Part shown: one piece after another, positions 23,761 through 31,186 of the stretch | Layout: the number at the start of each line of letters is the position of its first letter | How positions within the stretch are numbered: position 1 is the stretch's first letter | NCBI GenBank assembly: GCA_964632755.1 | Contig: CAZWDT010000035.1 | Span: 1 to 31,186 of the forward strand | Source of the DNA: JAFGMR01 sp964632755 | Lineage (GTDB): Archaea; Halobacteriota; Methanosarcinia; Methanotrichales; Methanotrichaceae | Direction of reading: 5' to 3' | DNA length: 31,186 nucleotides | Program-made: the position numbers and the translations under genes | Notes under the pieces: generated by a model | Databases searched by the model: none | What the model was told of the DNA's origin: nothing | What the model saw: only the letters and a program-made list of their open reading frames with translations

Positions 23761-25350
23761 ATGAGGCTATGCATTGTTGGGATCGGGGGGACGGGAGGCA
23801 AGGTTGCCCAGGAGTTCCTTGGAAACGAGGACCTGGAGTCGTTCAAGCTTTCAGGGTTGACCTGTGGGGAGCATATCACATCGGGGGGGATCAAGGGGGT
23901 ATGGCTGGAGTCGGATGAGAACGATGCCAAGAATAAGCAGAAGTTCTTCGAGGACGGAAGGGAGAATCCCGACGATTATCCGCTTTATTTTATACCCCAT
24001 AACGTTGTGCCGGACAACCATCCGGTCCACGTTGCCATCAACGAGAAGTACGGATACGATATCAAGAAGCAGGGCTATGTGAGAGACGCCCAGTACCTCA
24101 AGGCGATCTTCGAGATATTCGAGGACGACCCCGTCATCAAGGCCAAGGCGCAGGATCTCCGGTCCACGAACCCGATCTTCGACTGTGCCTGGGCAGCGGT
24201 CAGGCCCTACACCACAATGGGAAAGGGAAAGTGCGACGGCGTCCTCTTCATTATATCGCTTGGCGGGGGGACCGGTACCGGGTTTGTAAACCCAATAGTC
24301 CAGCATATAAGATCAACAGGCAAGGGGGACTATCCAGTCTTCGTGATGGGGGCACTGACCGAAGAAGGGACGGCGTCGGACAGGGAGCAGTACGCCAAGG
24401 AGGGGAAGAGGAACCTCGGAGCGATCAGCTCCCTATACGACCTCCTCACCAAGGGGGAGGGCGTCGACGGCCTGATCCTCGTGGACAACCAGATCCTTCT
24501 CCAAAGATGCGAGGGCGACTACACCCTTGCAAACCGCTACCTGCACCAGATAGCGCTTCCCCTCGTGGCTGCGAGGGACTATCCTGGAGAGAAGCCTCCA
24601 AGCACTGCCGTTCGGGCGTTCTGCGTTGAGGGATGGAGCTTCCCTCCAATCCTAGTCCCTTGCTACGCCAAGATCAAAAGAAGGTCCAATCCGGAGGCGG
24701 CCCTCGTCGAGGAGGCGTTCTCTAAGGGGTGCCTCTTCGGCTGTCAGCCGGAGGACGCCGATAAGGCAGCTGTCTTTTGCAGGGGCTACATCGACTCAAA
24801 CGAGATCAGAAAAGCCATGCAGGCACGCATTCCCCGCCTTACCAATGATCAGATCGCTGTATGGCGAAAGCTCGGCGACAACAGACATGACGAGGTCTTG
24901 ATCCTCCTTAGGAATCCATACGGCTCGCCTGGGGCTCACCTGAAGGAGGGAACGCTTGAGTGGCGGCTTCACAGGGTGATGACAAGTGCTGTTGCCTATA
25001 TCGAGGGGCACAGGCCTGACCTCCTTTACATCAAGGGCTATTCGGAGTCGAGTTCGGACTCGAAAAAGAAAGACGAGCTGACGGTCACCGATGAGACCAG
25101 AAACGCCCTGGATAATTACTTCTACGGGGAACACGGGCTGAAGGAAGAGATTCTGCTGGCAATGAGGCGGCTGGAGGAGGGGGAGAAGCCCTTTTTCAAC
25201 CGTCCTCTGCGGATATTCGGTCTCCTCAAGGCCGGCAGCGGGTCAGCGGCCTTTTTCGACGATGAGTGCGGCGAGCTCACGCCGGCACAGAGGGCCATGA
25301 TACAGAGGATGATCCAGGAAGAGATTAAGTCGATGAGCCTCAAAGCCTAG
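23761..25350 (+). CDS. Tubulin/FtsZ-superfamily GTPase-like protein
   Basis: 529 residues. The N-terminus MRLCIVGIGGTGGKVAQEFL is the first glycine-rich nucleotide loop (T1), and FIISLGGGTGTGFVNPIVQH (about 163-182) holds the tubulin signature loop GGGTGTG (T4). A strand LILVDNQIL (about 238-246) matches the FtsZ strand ending in the guanine-contacting Asn, followed by a helix ANRYLHQIALPLVAA like FtsZ H7. The T7 loop, NxDxxD/E in FtsZ, tubulin and CetZ, is not evident: the equivalent region reads PGEKPPSTAVRAF. About 220 further residues form an unusual C-terminal region. It is cytoplasmic, with no signal or TM. It resembles tubulin-like families outside FtsZ and CetZ. GGAGGGGAG precedes the ATG. 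Confidence 0.85.
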   Translation: MRLCIVGIGGTGGKVAQEFLGNEDLESFKLSGLTCGEHITSGGIKGVWLESDENDAKNKQKFFEDGRENPDDYPLYFIPHNVVPDNHPVHVAINEKYGYDIKKQGYVRDAQYLKAIFEIFEDDPVIKAKAQDLRSTNPIFDCAWAAVRPYTTMGKGKCDGVLFIISLGGGTGTGFVNPIVQHIRSTGKGDYPVFVMGALTEEGTASDREQYAKEGKRNLGAISSLYDLLTKGEGVDGLILVDNQILLQRCEGDYTLANRYLHQIALPLVAARDYPGEKPPSTAVRAFCVEGWSFPPILVPCYAKIKRRSNPEAALVEEAFSKGCLFGCQPEDADKAAVFCRGYIDSNEIRKAMQARIPRLTNDQIAVWRKLGDNRHDEVLILLRNPYGSPGAHLKEGTLEWRLHRVMTSAVAYIEGHRPDLLYIKGYSESSSDSKKKDELTVTDETRNALDNYFYGEHGLKEEILLAMRRLEEGEKPFFNRPLRIFGLLKAGSGSAAFFDDECGELTPAQRAMIQRMIQEEIKSMSLKA

Positions 25351-25410
25351 GATCTCGCGTTGGGATTCGACGGCTCCTAAGGGTAAGAAGGGCGACAGGG
25401 ATCGATTCAA

Positions 25411-26802
25411 ATGGCCACAGCAAAGAAAGGAACTTTCTGGACGAGCTTTTCGGAATCAAAGAGGATCAAGCGACATTGGGTTATCCCCCTCCTCCTCGCC
25501 CTTCTCCTGCTCCTCCTTATCGTTCCGTCGGCCGCACTTGAGGTCTCCTCAAACCAGGTCTCTCCCGGTGACTCGATCGTCGTGAGCGGAGTTGCATCAC
25601 CCGGCGAGGAGGTTACATTGGGCTCCAGCTTCCGGATGGATATTCCGGTGATCGATGGCAGGTATGAGTATCTGGCCGAGGGCGTGAGCATCCCAAGCAA
25701 GCCCAACCAGTTCTCGGCAACGGCAAGCAATGTTGCCGATATGAATGTAGGCGTGAAGATGGGCATTTGGCTAACAAAGAGCATTCCGGCATCGTCGGGC
25801 CGGGCGAGCATCTCCCAGGGAGGCATCCCCCCCGGCCGGTATACGCTGAAGGTCTCGGGCCGGGCCGAGGAGGGGGCGTCTTTCGTGCAGATGGAGATCA
25901 GGGCCCGGACGACGGTCGAGGCAGGATCCAACGGGCGCTACAGCCTCGAGATGGATACCGACGGCGTTCCGGAGGGCGTCTATGTGATCGAGGGCCAGGG
26001 CGATCGGGTGGAGGTCCGGATCGGCTCTGCCTCGCATGACGCCGTCTCCTCAGATTCCGGCTCGCGGTCTTCCAGCACCTCTTCCAGCGCCAAGTCGCGG
26101 GTCGTGCCCGCCGCCGAAGGCAAGGCATCGAGCGGCGAGCCCCCGTCATCGAGCGAACAGGCCTCATCCGAGCCCGCCGAGGTCGGCCCTGAGCAGCCGG
26201 CGGAACCGGGCGCAGGATTGCCGCCGCCATCCGAGGCGCCGGGCGAGGATGGCGGATTCTGGCAGTGGATAATGGGCCTGATATACGGCCTTCTCGGCAT
26301 GAGCGCTTCTCCCGGCCCGGGGGCCGTGGAGGAGCCTCTCCTCCAGGAGGCGGCAGCAGCTTCTGCCCCGGCGATCCCCGAGCCCTACTATGTGGAGCTG
26401 AAGAGGGCGGATGCGGACAGCCTGACAGACATCATCCGCTTTGCCGACAGCATCCGAAGCCAGGGGCGTGGGATGACGGTCTGGCAGAGGGCGGCGCTTT
26501 ATCAATGGAAGTTCCGGGGCCACGGCTTCAACGTGAGCTTCGCTTACGCGGACAGCTTCGGGGATACCGGCCGCGAGCACATCTGGCTGCTTGTCCACAC
26601 GCGGAAGGGCGAGAGGATAGAGCTTGAGCCAAGCCCCAGCGAGATGGGGGCAAGCTGCATGGAACCGCTTGAGCCGCGGTACTCGCAGATCGACCGGGAG
26701 TACGCGGACATCTACGAGCTGGCCCGGGCCCACGGGACCGAGAGGCTGGCCTGGTGGGAGACTGTGCGGGGGCGCGATGTGCTGGGGGAGACGGTCGGCT
26801 GA
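25411..26802 (+). CDS. Membrane-anchored/secreted protein with Ig-like domain, Ser/Pro linker and transglutaminase-like C-terminus
   Basis: 463 residues. A basic n-region of about 24 residues leads into a hydrophobic helix (25-38) and PSAALEVSS: a long signal peptide or membrane anchor. Residues about 44-205 are beta-rich (VSPGDSIVVSGVASPGEEV, MNVGVKMGIWLTKSIPASSG, IPPGRYTLKVSG), a type common in Methanosarcinales surface proteins. Residues 206-282 are a Ser/Pro/Glu/Ala-rich linker, then a short hydrophobic stretch (WQWIMGLIYGLLGM). The C-terminus has GREHIWLLVHTRKGERIELE, like the His strand of transglutaminase-like folds, but no Cys at the nucleophile position (about 361). It starts 60 nt after the tubulin-like gene with no terminator between, so it is the probable last gene of the operon. 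Confidence 0.72.
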   Translation: MATAKKGTFWTSFSESKRIKRHWVIPLLLALLLLLLIVPSAALEVSSNQVSPGDSIVVSGVASPGEEVTLGSSFRMDIPVIDGRYEYLAEGVSIPSKPNQFSATASNVADMNVGVKMGIWLTKSIPASSGRASISQGGIPPGRYTLKVSGRAEEGASFVQMEIRARTTVEAGSNGRYSLEMDTDGVPEGVYVIEGQGDRVEVRIGSASHDAVSSDSGSRSSSTSSSAKSRVVPAAEGKASSGEPPSSSEQASSEPAEVGPEQPAEPGAGLPPPSEAPGEDGGFWQWIMGLIYGLLGMSASPGPGAVEEPLLQEAAAASAPAIPEPYYVELKRADADSLTDIIRFADSIRSQGRGMTVWQRAALYQWKFRGHGFNVSFAYADSFGDTGREHIWLLVHTRKGERIELEPSPSEMGASCMEPLEPRYSQIDREYADIYELARAHGTERLAWWETVRGRDVLGETVG

Positions 26803-26912
26803 AAGGATTGATTGACAAGCCCTTCGCGCGAGAGAGCATGCATCCTCTCCCCAATCTCTGCATAACGATCGATATCGAGCAGATAATCCCTGTGATCCCT
26901 ATTGGCCCTCAA
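26803..26912 (-). pseudogene. Truncated HEPN-domain (HepT/DUF86-like) toxin gene
   Basis: Starting at TTG 26912, overlapping the nucleotidyltransferase stop by 4 nt (TTGA), the minus strand encodes NRDHRDYLLDIDRYAEIGER followed by MHALSREG. This resembles the first helix of HepT/DUF86 HEPN proteins (RDYLxDIxxxIExI, then a GLSxEEF-like stretch). Similarity fades after about 35 codons, and the frame runs on antisense into the 3' end of the 463-residue gene. The HEPN R-x4-6-H catalytic motif, normally near the C-terminus, is therefore missing, suggesting truncation by rearrangement. Confidence 0.5.
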
Positions 26913-27229
26913 ACAGCCCTCACTTCCCCGAGAATCGCTTCTCCGATTCCTGGTTTTAGGGTCCTTCTCATCACCAGATCCACCTTGACTCCCAATTTTT
27001 CGCCAAGCTCTCGTTCAAGCCGGATGAACTCCCAGAGGGTAGGAGATCTTTCGAACTCCACAAGGATATCAAGGTCGCTCTCCTTATTAGCCTCTCCTCG
27101 AACGTAAGAGCCGAAGACCCCTAAGCTGCTCACACTATAGCGCTCGACGAGATCGGGCATGATCATCCTGAGGATCTTGATGATCTCCTCGATTGGGCGG
27201 AGATTCGGCTCTGGAAGCTCTTCGACCAT
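26909..27229 (-). CDS. Minimal nucleotidyltransferase (MNT, MntA-like antitoxin)
   Basis: 106 residues of the pol-beta-type minimal nucleotidyltransferase family. The core is LGVFGSYVRGEANKESDLD followed by ILVEF (the GSxxRG and SDxDxLV motifs with the two metal-binding Asp), and a third acidic strand VKVDLVM. In MNT-HEPN pairs such enzymes neutralise the HEPN RNase by nucleotidylating it. The ATG at 27229 is selected because GGTGATCC precedes it; the frame is open further upstream without similarity. A TATA-like GGATTTATCA (27263-27272, minus) lies about 40 nt upstream. Its HEPN partner downstream is truncated. Confidence 0.85.
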   Translation of the reverse strand: MVEELPEPNLRPIEEIIKILRMIMPDLVERYSVSSLGVFGSYVRGEANKESDLDILVEFERSPTLWEFIRLERELGEKLGVKVDLVMRRTLKPGIGEAILGEVRAV

Positions 27230-27517
27230 CGGATCACCTGAAGATACACATCCACGCAAAGGTGATAAATCCTTTCTTGGGGATGCATAGGGGATAATTG
27301 CGCAGATCAAGATCCATCCGGGTGCAGGCTTTGCCTTTTCTCCGCCATTACCGACTGCAGCGGACCGCCTCCTCTCGTTTCGAATTCCCGGCTGATCCTC
27401 CTATCGATGATCTTCAAGGTCTGATGCAGGCAATGGCTGAGGATCGTCGCAGCCTCGTGGAAAGTCTAGATCCCCTTAACAAAAGAATGCAATCTTTCAT
27501 CCCAAGATCGATATCAT

Positions 27518-30130
27518 TTAACCCCACCTATATCTGATGGGAGGCATATCTGGGGCAGTTATAGTAATTAAAATTTTTTCTGGAGATATATTTCTTGCAT
27601 TCTCAATAGCCTCTCTGAAAAAACTGCCCAAGTCCTCTATATGTGGTTCAAGCCATCTAGGATCGTTGCCAGCATTTAGGTTAATCTCTAAATTATAGTT
27701 ATACCGCCTACTGTAATTGCTGGATCCGCTGCCAATTCTTTTAACACGATGTACTGCACTGCATTGATAGAATATATTTATGGATCTTACTAGAGACCGC
27801 TCCCATGTCACAGGTCGCGTACCAGGTTTGTTGGCCGGATCCCTTAATATCTTCAAGCTGTCAGGAGGTTGGCTTAGATCGGTTTGGCAATCTCTGAAGT
27901 TGATCCTTTGTATTCCCTTGATCATATTGCATTTTTTGCATAGCGTCTGAAGGTTGTCGAGGATGTTAGTCCCTCCAAAATACTTAGGCATGATGTGATC
28001 GACCTGAAGATGTTTTCCCTTTGCTCCACAGCATAGGCACCTTCCATCCCTCTCCTTCACCTGTCTTTTCAGATCATCAGAAGGTTCACCATCGGGGGGA
28101 AGTACGTATACAGGTTCATAAATTATATTTTTAATATCATCTTCACTAATCGATTCGCTAGTGCGCATAAGGGCGACAATTCTATCTTTGGCTGCTGAAT
28201 ATTGGCTTTTAAATCTATCCATCGATGGATAGAGCACTTGCCAATATCGGTCAGATTTATTGTACTCAAAACGTACGGCTTGATCCTCCGCAATTGCAGT
28301 AAGGGGCTTGTCCATTAATTTTTCTACAACTTTGTCCAGGTCATGCCGTTCTCTCTCTTCAAATTCGAAGAATTTCGGCTTTTTGTTGTTCTGAGTTATG
28401 TGCCTGACGATGCTGAAGATATCCTGAGACAGGTTGGAGCCGAAATGCTCTCCTGCAGCGGGGAAGTAATCGCTTTGAAGCTTAGAAATTCTATCCGATA
28501 CATCATTAAATTGGCATTCTTCACTATAAAATTGGGGGTCGCCATCGGGCAATAACTTATCGATGAGTTTATTATACCCCTCATACTCGCTCTCAAATAC
28601 CATCACCAGCCGACGGGCGTTTTCGATATCCTCTGTATCCTGATGTCGAGCTGCGTATTCCACACGATACCATCCCATGGGGAGCATCTGGGTGAAGGGC
28701 AATGGGTTGATATTGATCCCGCTGTTCATCTGGCTTGCCAACTTGCGGACAAGCTCGATGGAGATGTATTGGAGTGGAGGCCTCTTGCCGTACTCGGGAT
28801 CTTCATCAGATGCAAGGCCTATGGTGAGAGACTCATACTCTGCCCAGTTTATCAGCTGCTCCCAATTGTCGTTGAAGAAGACGAGATAGGCCTCTGGGGT
28901 GCCCCCGAACTTGGGTCCTCGAAGGGCCCTTCCTACCATCTGGGTGAGGAGGATTGAGCTAGTGGTCTGGCGGGTTATGAAGCAGCTTTGGACATCTGGA
29001 ATGTCCGTGCCCTCGGTGAGCATGCGGACGTTTAAGACCACATCAAGCTTGTTTTTGCGAAATGCATCCAGCACCTGTGAGTTCTCATCAGCCTTCCTCT
29101 TGTTTCTAGCATCGGCGCTTCCTGGATCTGCATCGATGTGAGTGTAGATGGTCCCGGTGTCCACTCCCTTCTTGCGGAGGGCTTCGCTGATGGCCTCGCA
29201 TTGATACCAGCGATCTGCGAATATGATTGTTTTTCCGTACTTCTCCTTGTTCCGAACATAGTGATCTGCTATAAATGCATTCCTAGTACGGTTATCTGCC
29301 ATTTGGGATATGATATCCTCCGGAATATCCCGAAATGATCCAATCCACTTGTTGTACTCCTGAAAGTCGAAGGTAGGGGTGAATTCTGTCTCTACCTTTT
29401 CGGGGATGGGCTTGGAGAGGATCTTTTCGGCCATGAGGATATTAGGTGTGACTTGATAAAGGATTCCTTGCGGGAAGAGCTTGATGAGCCAGCCCTGAAG
29501 GTTCTCGTCGGTATAGACAGGGGTTGCAGTGAGGCCCAGTAGATGCATCTGATCGCAGGTCTCGCGTAGATTCAGGATCAGACGGCGATAGCTAGGAGCA
29601 GGGGAATGATGGGCCTCGTCGAAGACGACCATAAGCTTGCCCTTGGCGGATTCTAAGAAGGCCTTGAGATTGGGTTGGTCTTTTTTATTAGCCTTGGCGA
29701 TGGTCTGCAGGGTGGCGATGATCACGTCGTCCTGAGGCTCGATATGTTGCACCTTAAAGTGGCCAATCGTCCCAGAAACCACTCGCACACGCAAGTCCTT
29801 CTTGGGTTCGGATATCGCTGCCATATGATCCTTGAAGCTGCGATAAGCCTGCTCCAGCAGATGATGGGTATGGGCAAGCCAGAGGACCTTGTATCCGTCA
29901 GAGAGTGCAGTCGAGCATATGAAGCGAACTGCGGTAAAGGTCTTTCCGCCCCCTGTGGGCAGAACCAGGATTCCACCTGAATGGGGTCTATGCTGGCTTT
30001 TATACCATTGGGTCATCTTTTCGAGGGCCTCGGATTGATGATTCGCGGGTTCTCTAAGGCCTCTCTTTCTGTAATCAGCCAGGTCAAACTGACAATAAAA
30101 TTCCTTCTTGTCTGTAGTCGACGTATTCAT
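27518..30130 (-). CDS. SF2 DEAH-box helicase fused to an HNH nuclease (candidate defence protein)
   Basis: 870 residues. The SF2 motor has Walker A LPTGGGKT (57-64), DEAH (171-174), TATP (201-204), motif V LTEGTDIPD (371-379) and motif VI QMVGRALRGPKFGG (397-410), as in type I/III restriction-type and related helicases. After a middle region (about 450-690) comes an HNH nuclease: CLCCGAKGKHLQVDHIMPK, then GGTNILDNLQTLC and KKCN, with CxxC zinc pairs and the catalytic DH. The last 130 residues are unassigned. No methylase or specificity subunit is adjacent, so it is probably a stand-alone effector. The gene is visibly more A/T-rich than its neighbours and sits beside an MNT-HEPN locus, hinting at horizontal acquisition. 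Function is inferred. Confidence 0.85.
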   Translation of the reverse strand: MNTSTTDKKEFYCQFDLADYRKRGLREPANHQSEALEKMTQWYKSQHRPHSGGILVLPTGGGKTFTAVRFICSTALSDGYKVLWLAHTHHLLEQAYRSFKDHMAAISEPKKDLRVRVVSGTIGHFKVQHIEPQDDVIIATLQTIAKANKKDQPNLKAFLESAKGKLMVVFDEAHHSPAPSYRRLILNLRETCDQMHLLGLTATPVYTDENLQGWLIKLFPQGILYQVTPNILMAEKILSKPIPEKVETEFTPTFDFQEYNKWIGSFRDIPEDIISQMADNRTRNAFIADHYVRNKEKYGKTIIFADRWYQCEAISEALRKKGVDTGTIYTHIDADPGSADARNKRKADENSQVLDAFRKNKLDVVLNVRMLTEGTDIPDVQSCFITRQTTSSILLTQMVGRALRGPKFGGTPEAYLVFFNDNWEQLINWAEYESLTIGLASDEDPEYGKRPPLQYISIELVRKLASQMNSGININPLPFTQMLPMGWYRVEYAARHQDTEDIENARRLVMVFESEYEGYNKLIDKLLPDGDPQFYSEECQFNDVSDRISKLQSDYFPAAGEHFGSNLSQDIFSIVRHITQNNKKPKFFEFEERERHDLDKVVEKLMDKPLTAIAEDQAVRFEYNKSDRYWQVLYPSMDRFKSQYSAAKDRIVALMRTSESISEDDIKNIIYEPVYVLPPDGEPSDDLKRQVKERDGRCLCCGAKGKHLQVDHIMPKYFGGTNILDNLQTLCKKCNMIKGIQRINFRDCQTDLSQPPDSLKILRDPANKPGTRPVTWERSLVRSINIFYQCSAVHRVKRIGSGSSNYSRRYNYNLEINLNAGNDPRWLEPHIEDLGSFFREAIENARNISPEKILITITAPDMPPIRYRWG

Positions 30131-30353
30131 CCCTTCGATAGATTGGTGCTATGAAATCATAGCCCTATCTGGGTCCTTGTCAAATGCAATAAACCTATTT
30201 ATCAACCCATTCAAGAGACTTCGGTTCCCACTCTACTAGAGGGCCTTCTAGACACTAATTTTCTATCTTAGCGTGGCTCTCTTCCGCATATTCCATAGTC
30301 CCCAACTCGACAATGTCGGATATCACTCTTTTATTTTGATCCCTTCCCCCCAT

Positions 30354-31186
30354 TCACCCAACCCCCCACCCCAGCATCACCTCGTAGCTCCCCGCCCCCG
30401 GCATCCGCGCTGCAGCTAGCGCCGTGTCCCCCACAGGGATCGCCGTCCCGCTGAAGAGATCGCCATCCTTCGCGAGCTTCGTCCATCGCTCCCCGCAGAT
30501 GATCGCCGCATCCTCGGCCCCGGGCACGAGTAGGCTGAACCCCACCCCCCGGCCTGCAGCAAGCCGCCCCTCCAGCGGCTCGAAGAGATGAGCCCCCCGC
30601 GTATGGAAATCGCCGTAGATTCGCGGATAGCTCGCAGCGCTTCCCGATTCCGCCTCCACGCCGTAGTCCATTGCCCAGTCGTACTCCCCCCCATCGCCAG
30701 CCCTCCGGGCAAAGATCCGAAGGATGTAGAAGCCGGGCTTTGGAAATGCAGCCATTACCTCGTACTCCTCGCCTGATCTCTGGCTGAAGGCGAGGCTGTG
30801 ATCGAGCTCCAGGTCGTCCTCAAAGAGCCGGGCGATGACGAAGACTCCATCCGGAGAAAGGAGGCTTACGTTGAGCGTCCCCGCAGCCGTTAGGATGGAC
30901 CTCTCGTCCGTAAGCGCAAGGCCGTGCTCGAAGAAATCCGGCCTGAGATAGGCCAGGCTCTCGAACTCCTCCAGGGAGAGCGATTCATCGAGGAGCTGCC
31001 ATGCCGGATCCTCCGGAAGATGGCGGTAGATGAACTGGTCTGGAGGAGTTAGGAAGAAGTAGTCCTCGAAGTCGGGCACGTACATTCCCGAATCGTCGAC
31101 GTAGCCCGCCCCCCATGTGGAATCGATCAGCTGCCAGTCCCCGTCGATCCTGACAGCGTTCCAGGCGTGGTTTGCATCGCCCACAG
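30354..31186 (-). CDS. Transglutaminase-like (kyphoscoliosis-peptidase type) protein, 5' end beyond the window
   Basis: A partial gene entering from the right edge; 277 C-terminal codons are visible. VGDANHAWNAVRIDGDWQLI followed by DSTWGAGY carries the catalytic His (HAWN) and Asp (DSTW) of the transglutaminase core. YFFLTPPDQFIYRHLPEDPAWQLL and the following region are typical of the KY/CYK3-like subgroup. The nucleophilic Cys should lie upstream, outside the window, so activity cannot be judged. After the core come beta-rich sequences (LNVSLLSPDGVFV, GFYILRIFARR) and a C-terminal beta domain ending YEVMLGWGVG. A surface protein is likely but the N-terminus is not visible. Confidence 0.82.
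   Translation of the reverse strand, partial: VGDANHAWNAVRIDGDWQLIDSTWGAGYVDDSGMYVPDFEDYFFLTPPDQFIYRHLPEDPAWQLLDESLSLEEFESLAYLRPDFFEHGLALTDERSILTAAGTLNVSLLSPDGVFVIARLFEDDLELDHSLAFSQRSGEEYEVMAAFPKPGFYILRIFARRAGDGGEYDWAMDYGVEAESGSAASYPRIYGDFHTRGAHLFEPLEGRLAAGRGVGFSLLVPGAEDAAIICGERWTKLAKDGDLFSGTAIPVGDTALAAARMPGAGSYEVMLGWGVG

Noticed and set aside
17351..26802. Search for a VWA (MIDAS DxSxS) or OmpA-like domain that would match the published FtsZ-like membrane-remodelling system
   Set aside because: No DxSxS MIDAS motif or OmpA-like peptidoglycan-binding motif recognised in any of the five proteins, so identity with that system is not claimed.
27298..27537. 79-codon plus-strand frame between the MNT gene and the helicase gene
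   Set aside because: No binding site or promoter, overlaps the helicase 3' end; only a short helix-like piece (LMQAMAEDRRSLVESL) looks protein-like. The 27230-27517 stretch otherwise shows only the MNT promoter.
1..31186. CRISPR array, insertion sequence with terminal inverted repeats, or integrase/attachment site
   Set aside because: No regularly spaced 25-40-bp repeats with unique spacers, no transposase or integrase motifs, and no duplication of the tRNA 3' end were seen.

Overview
The window reads as a piece of a methanogenic euryarchaeon, most likely a Methanothrix/Methanosaeta-like member of the Methanosarcinales. The reasons are archaeal TATA boxes 25-35 nt ahead of several (partly leaderless) starts, an archaeal initiator tRNA-Met with an A1:U72 pair, an FmdE-family protein, a phosphoserine-type class V aminotransferase, and many large secreted beta-rich proteins carrying N-glycosylation sequons. 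The taxonomic call is an inference. A run of exactly 100 Ns flanked by identical 55-bp ends shows that this is a scaffolded draft (probably metagenomic) assembly.

Layout. (1) 1-7100, envelope sugar region: a secreted FG-GAP/VCBS-like repeat protein (-), an SGNH hydrolase (+), two overlapping GT4 glycosyltransferases (-), and divergently from them glmU-glmS (+), which make UDP-GlcNAc; a clear hairpin-plus-T8 terminator closes that unit. (2) 7200-12600, a transport operon: DppB/NikB-like and DppC/NikC-like permeases, one protein fusing both ATPases, an FmdE-family protein with a zinc ribbon, then a SAM methyltransferase; no substrate-binding protein is present. (3) 12600-13250, repeat-derived DNA: a GxxExxY-protein fragment, short iterated repeats, the assembly gap, then the initiator tRNA gene (-). 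(4) 13400-17100: two paralogous small secreted proteins with dockerin-like repeats, RNase HII, and a class V aminotransferase. (5) 17350-26800, a tight five-gene operon: a giant modular secreted protein, a C-terminally anchored surface protein, a five-TM membrane protein, a tubulin/FtsZ-superfamily GTPase, and a membrane-anchored/secreted protein with a Ser/Pro linker. (6) 26700-31186: a minimal nucleotidyltransferase with a truncated HEPN partner, a helicase-HNH fusion that looks like a defence gene, and a transglutaminase-like surface protein running off the right edge.

The strongest candidate for an undescribed system is region 5. A cytoplasmic tubulin-like protein with an intact GGGTGTG nucleotide loop, but no recognisable T7 catalytic loop, is translationally coupled to a polytopic membrane protein and to large extracellular Ig-like proteins. 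The simplest reading, which is an inference, is a cytoskeletal filament or switch linked through the membrane to a surface scaffold, for cell shape, sheath formation, surface-protein placement or membrane remodelling. Regulatory observations include a ~50-nt element shared by the 3' flanks of two unrelated genes, three 13-bp-spaced iterons midway between divergent TATA boxes, and an imperfect 27-bp direct repeat ahead of the transport operon.
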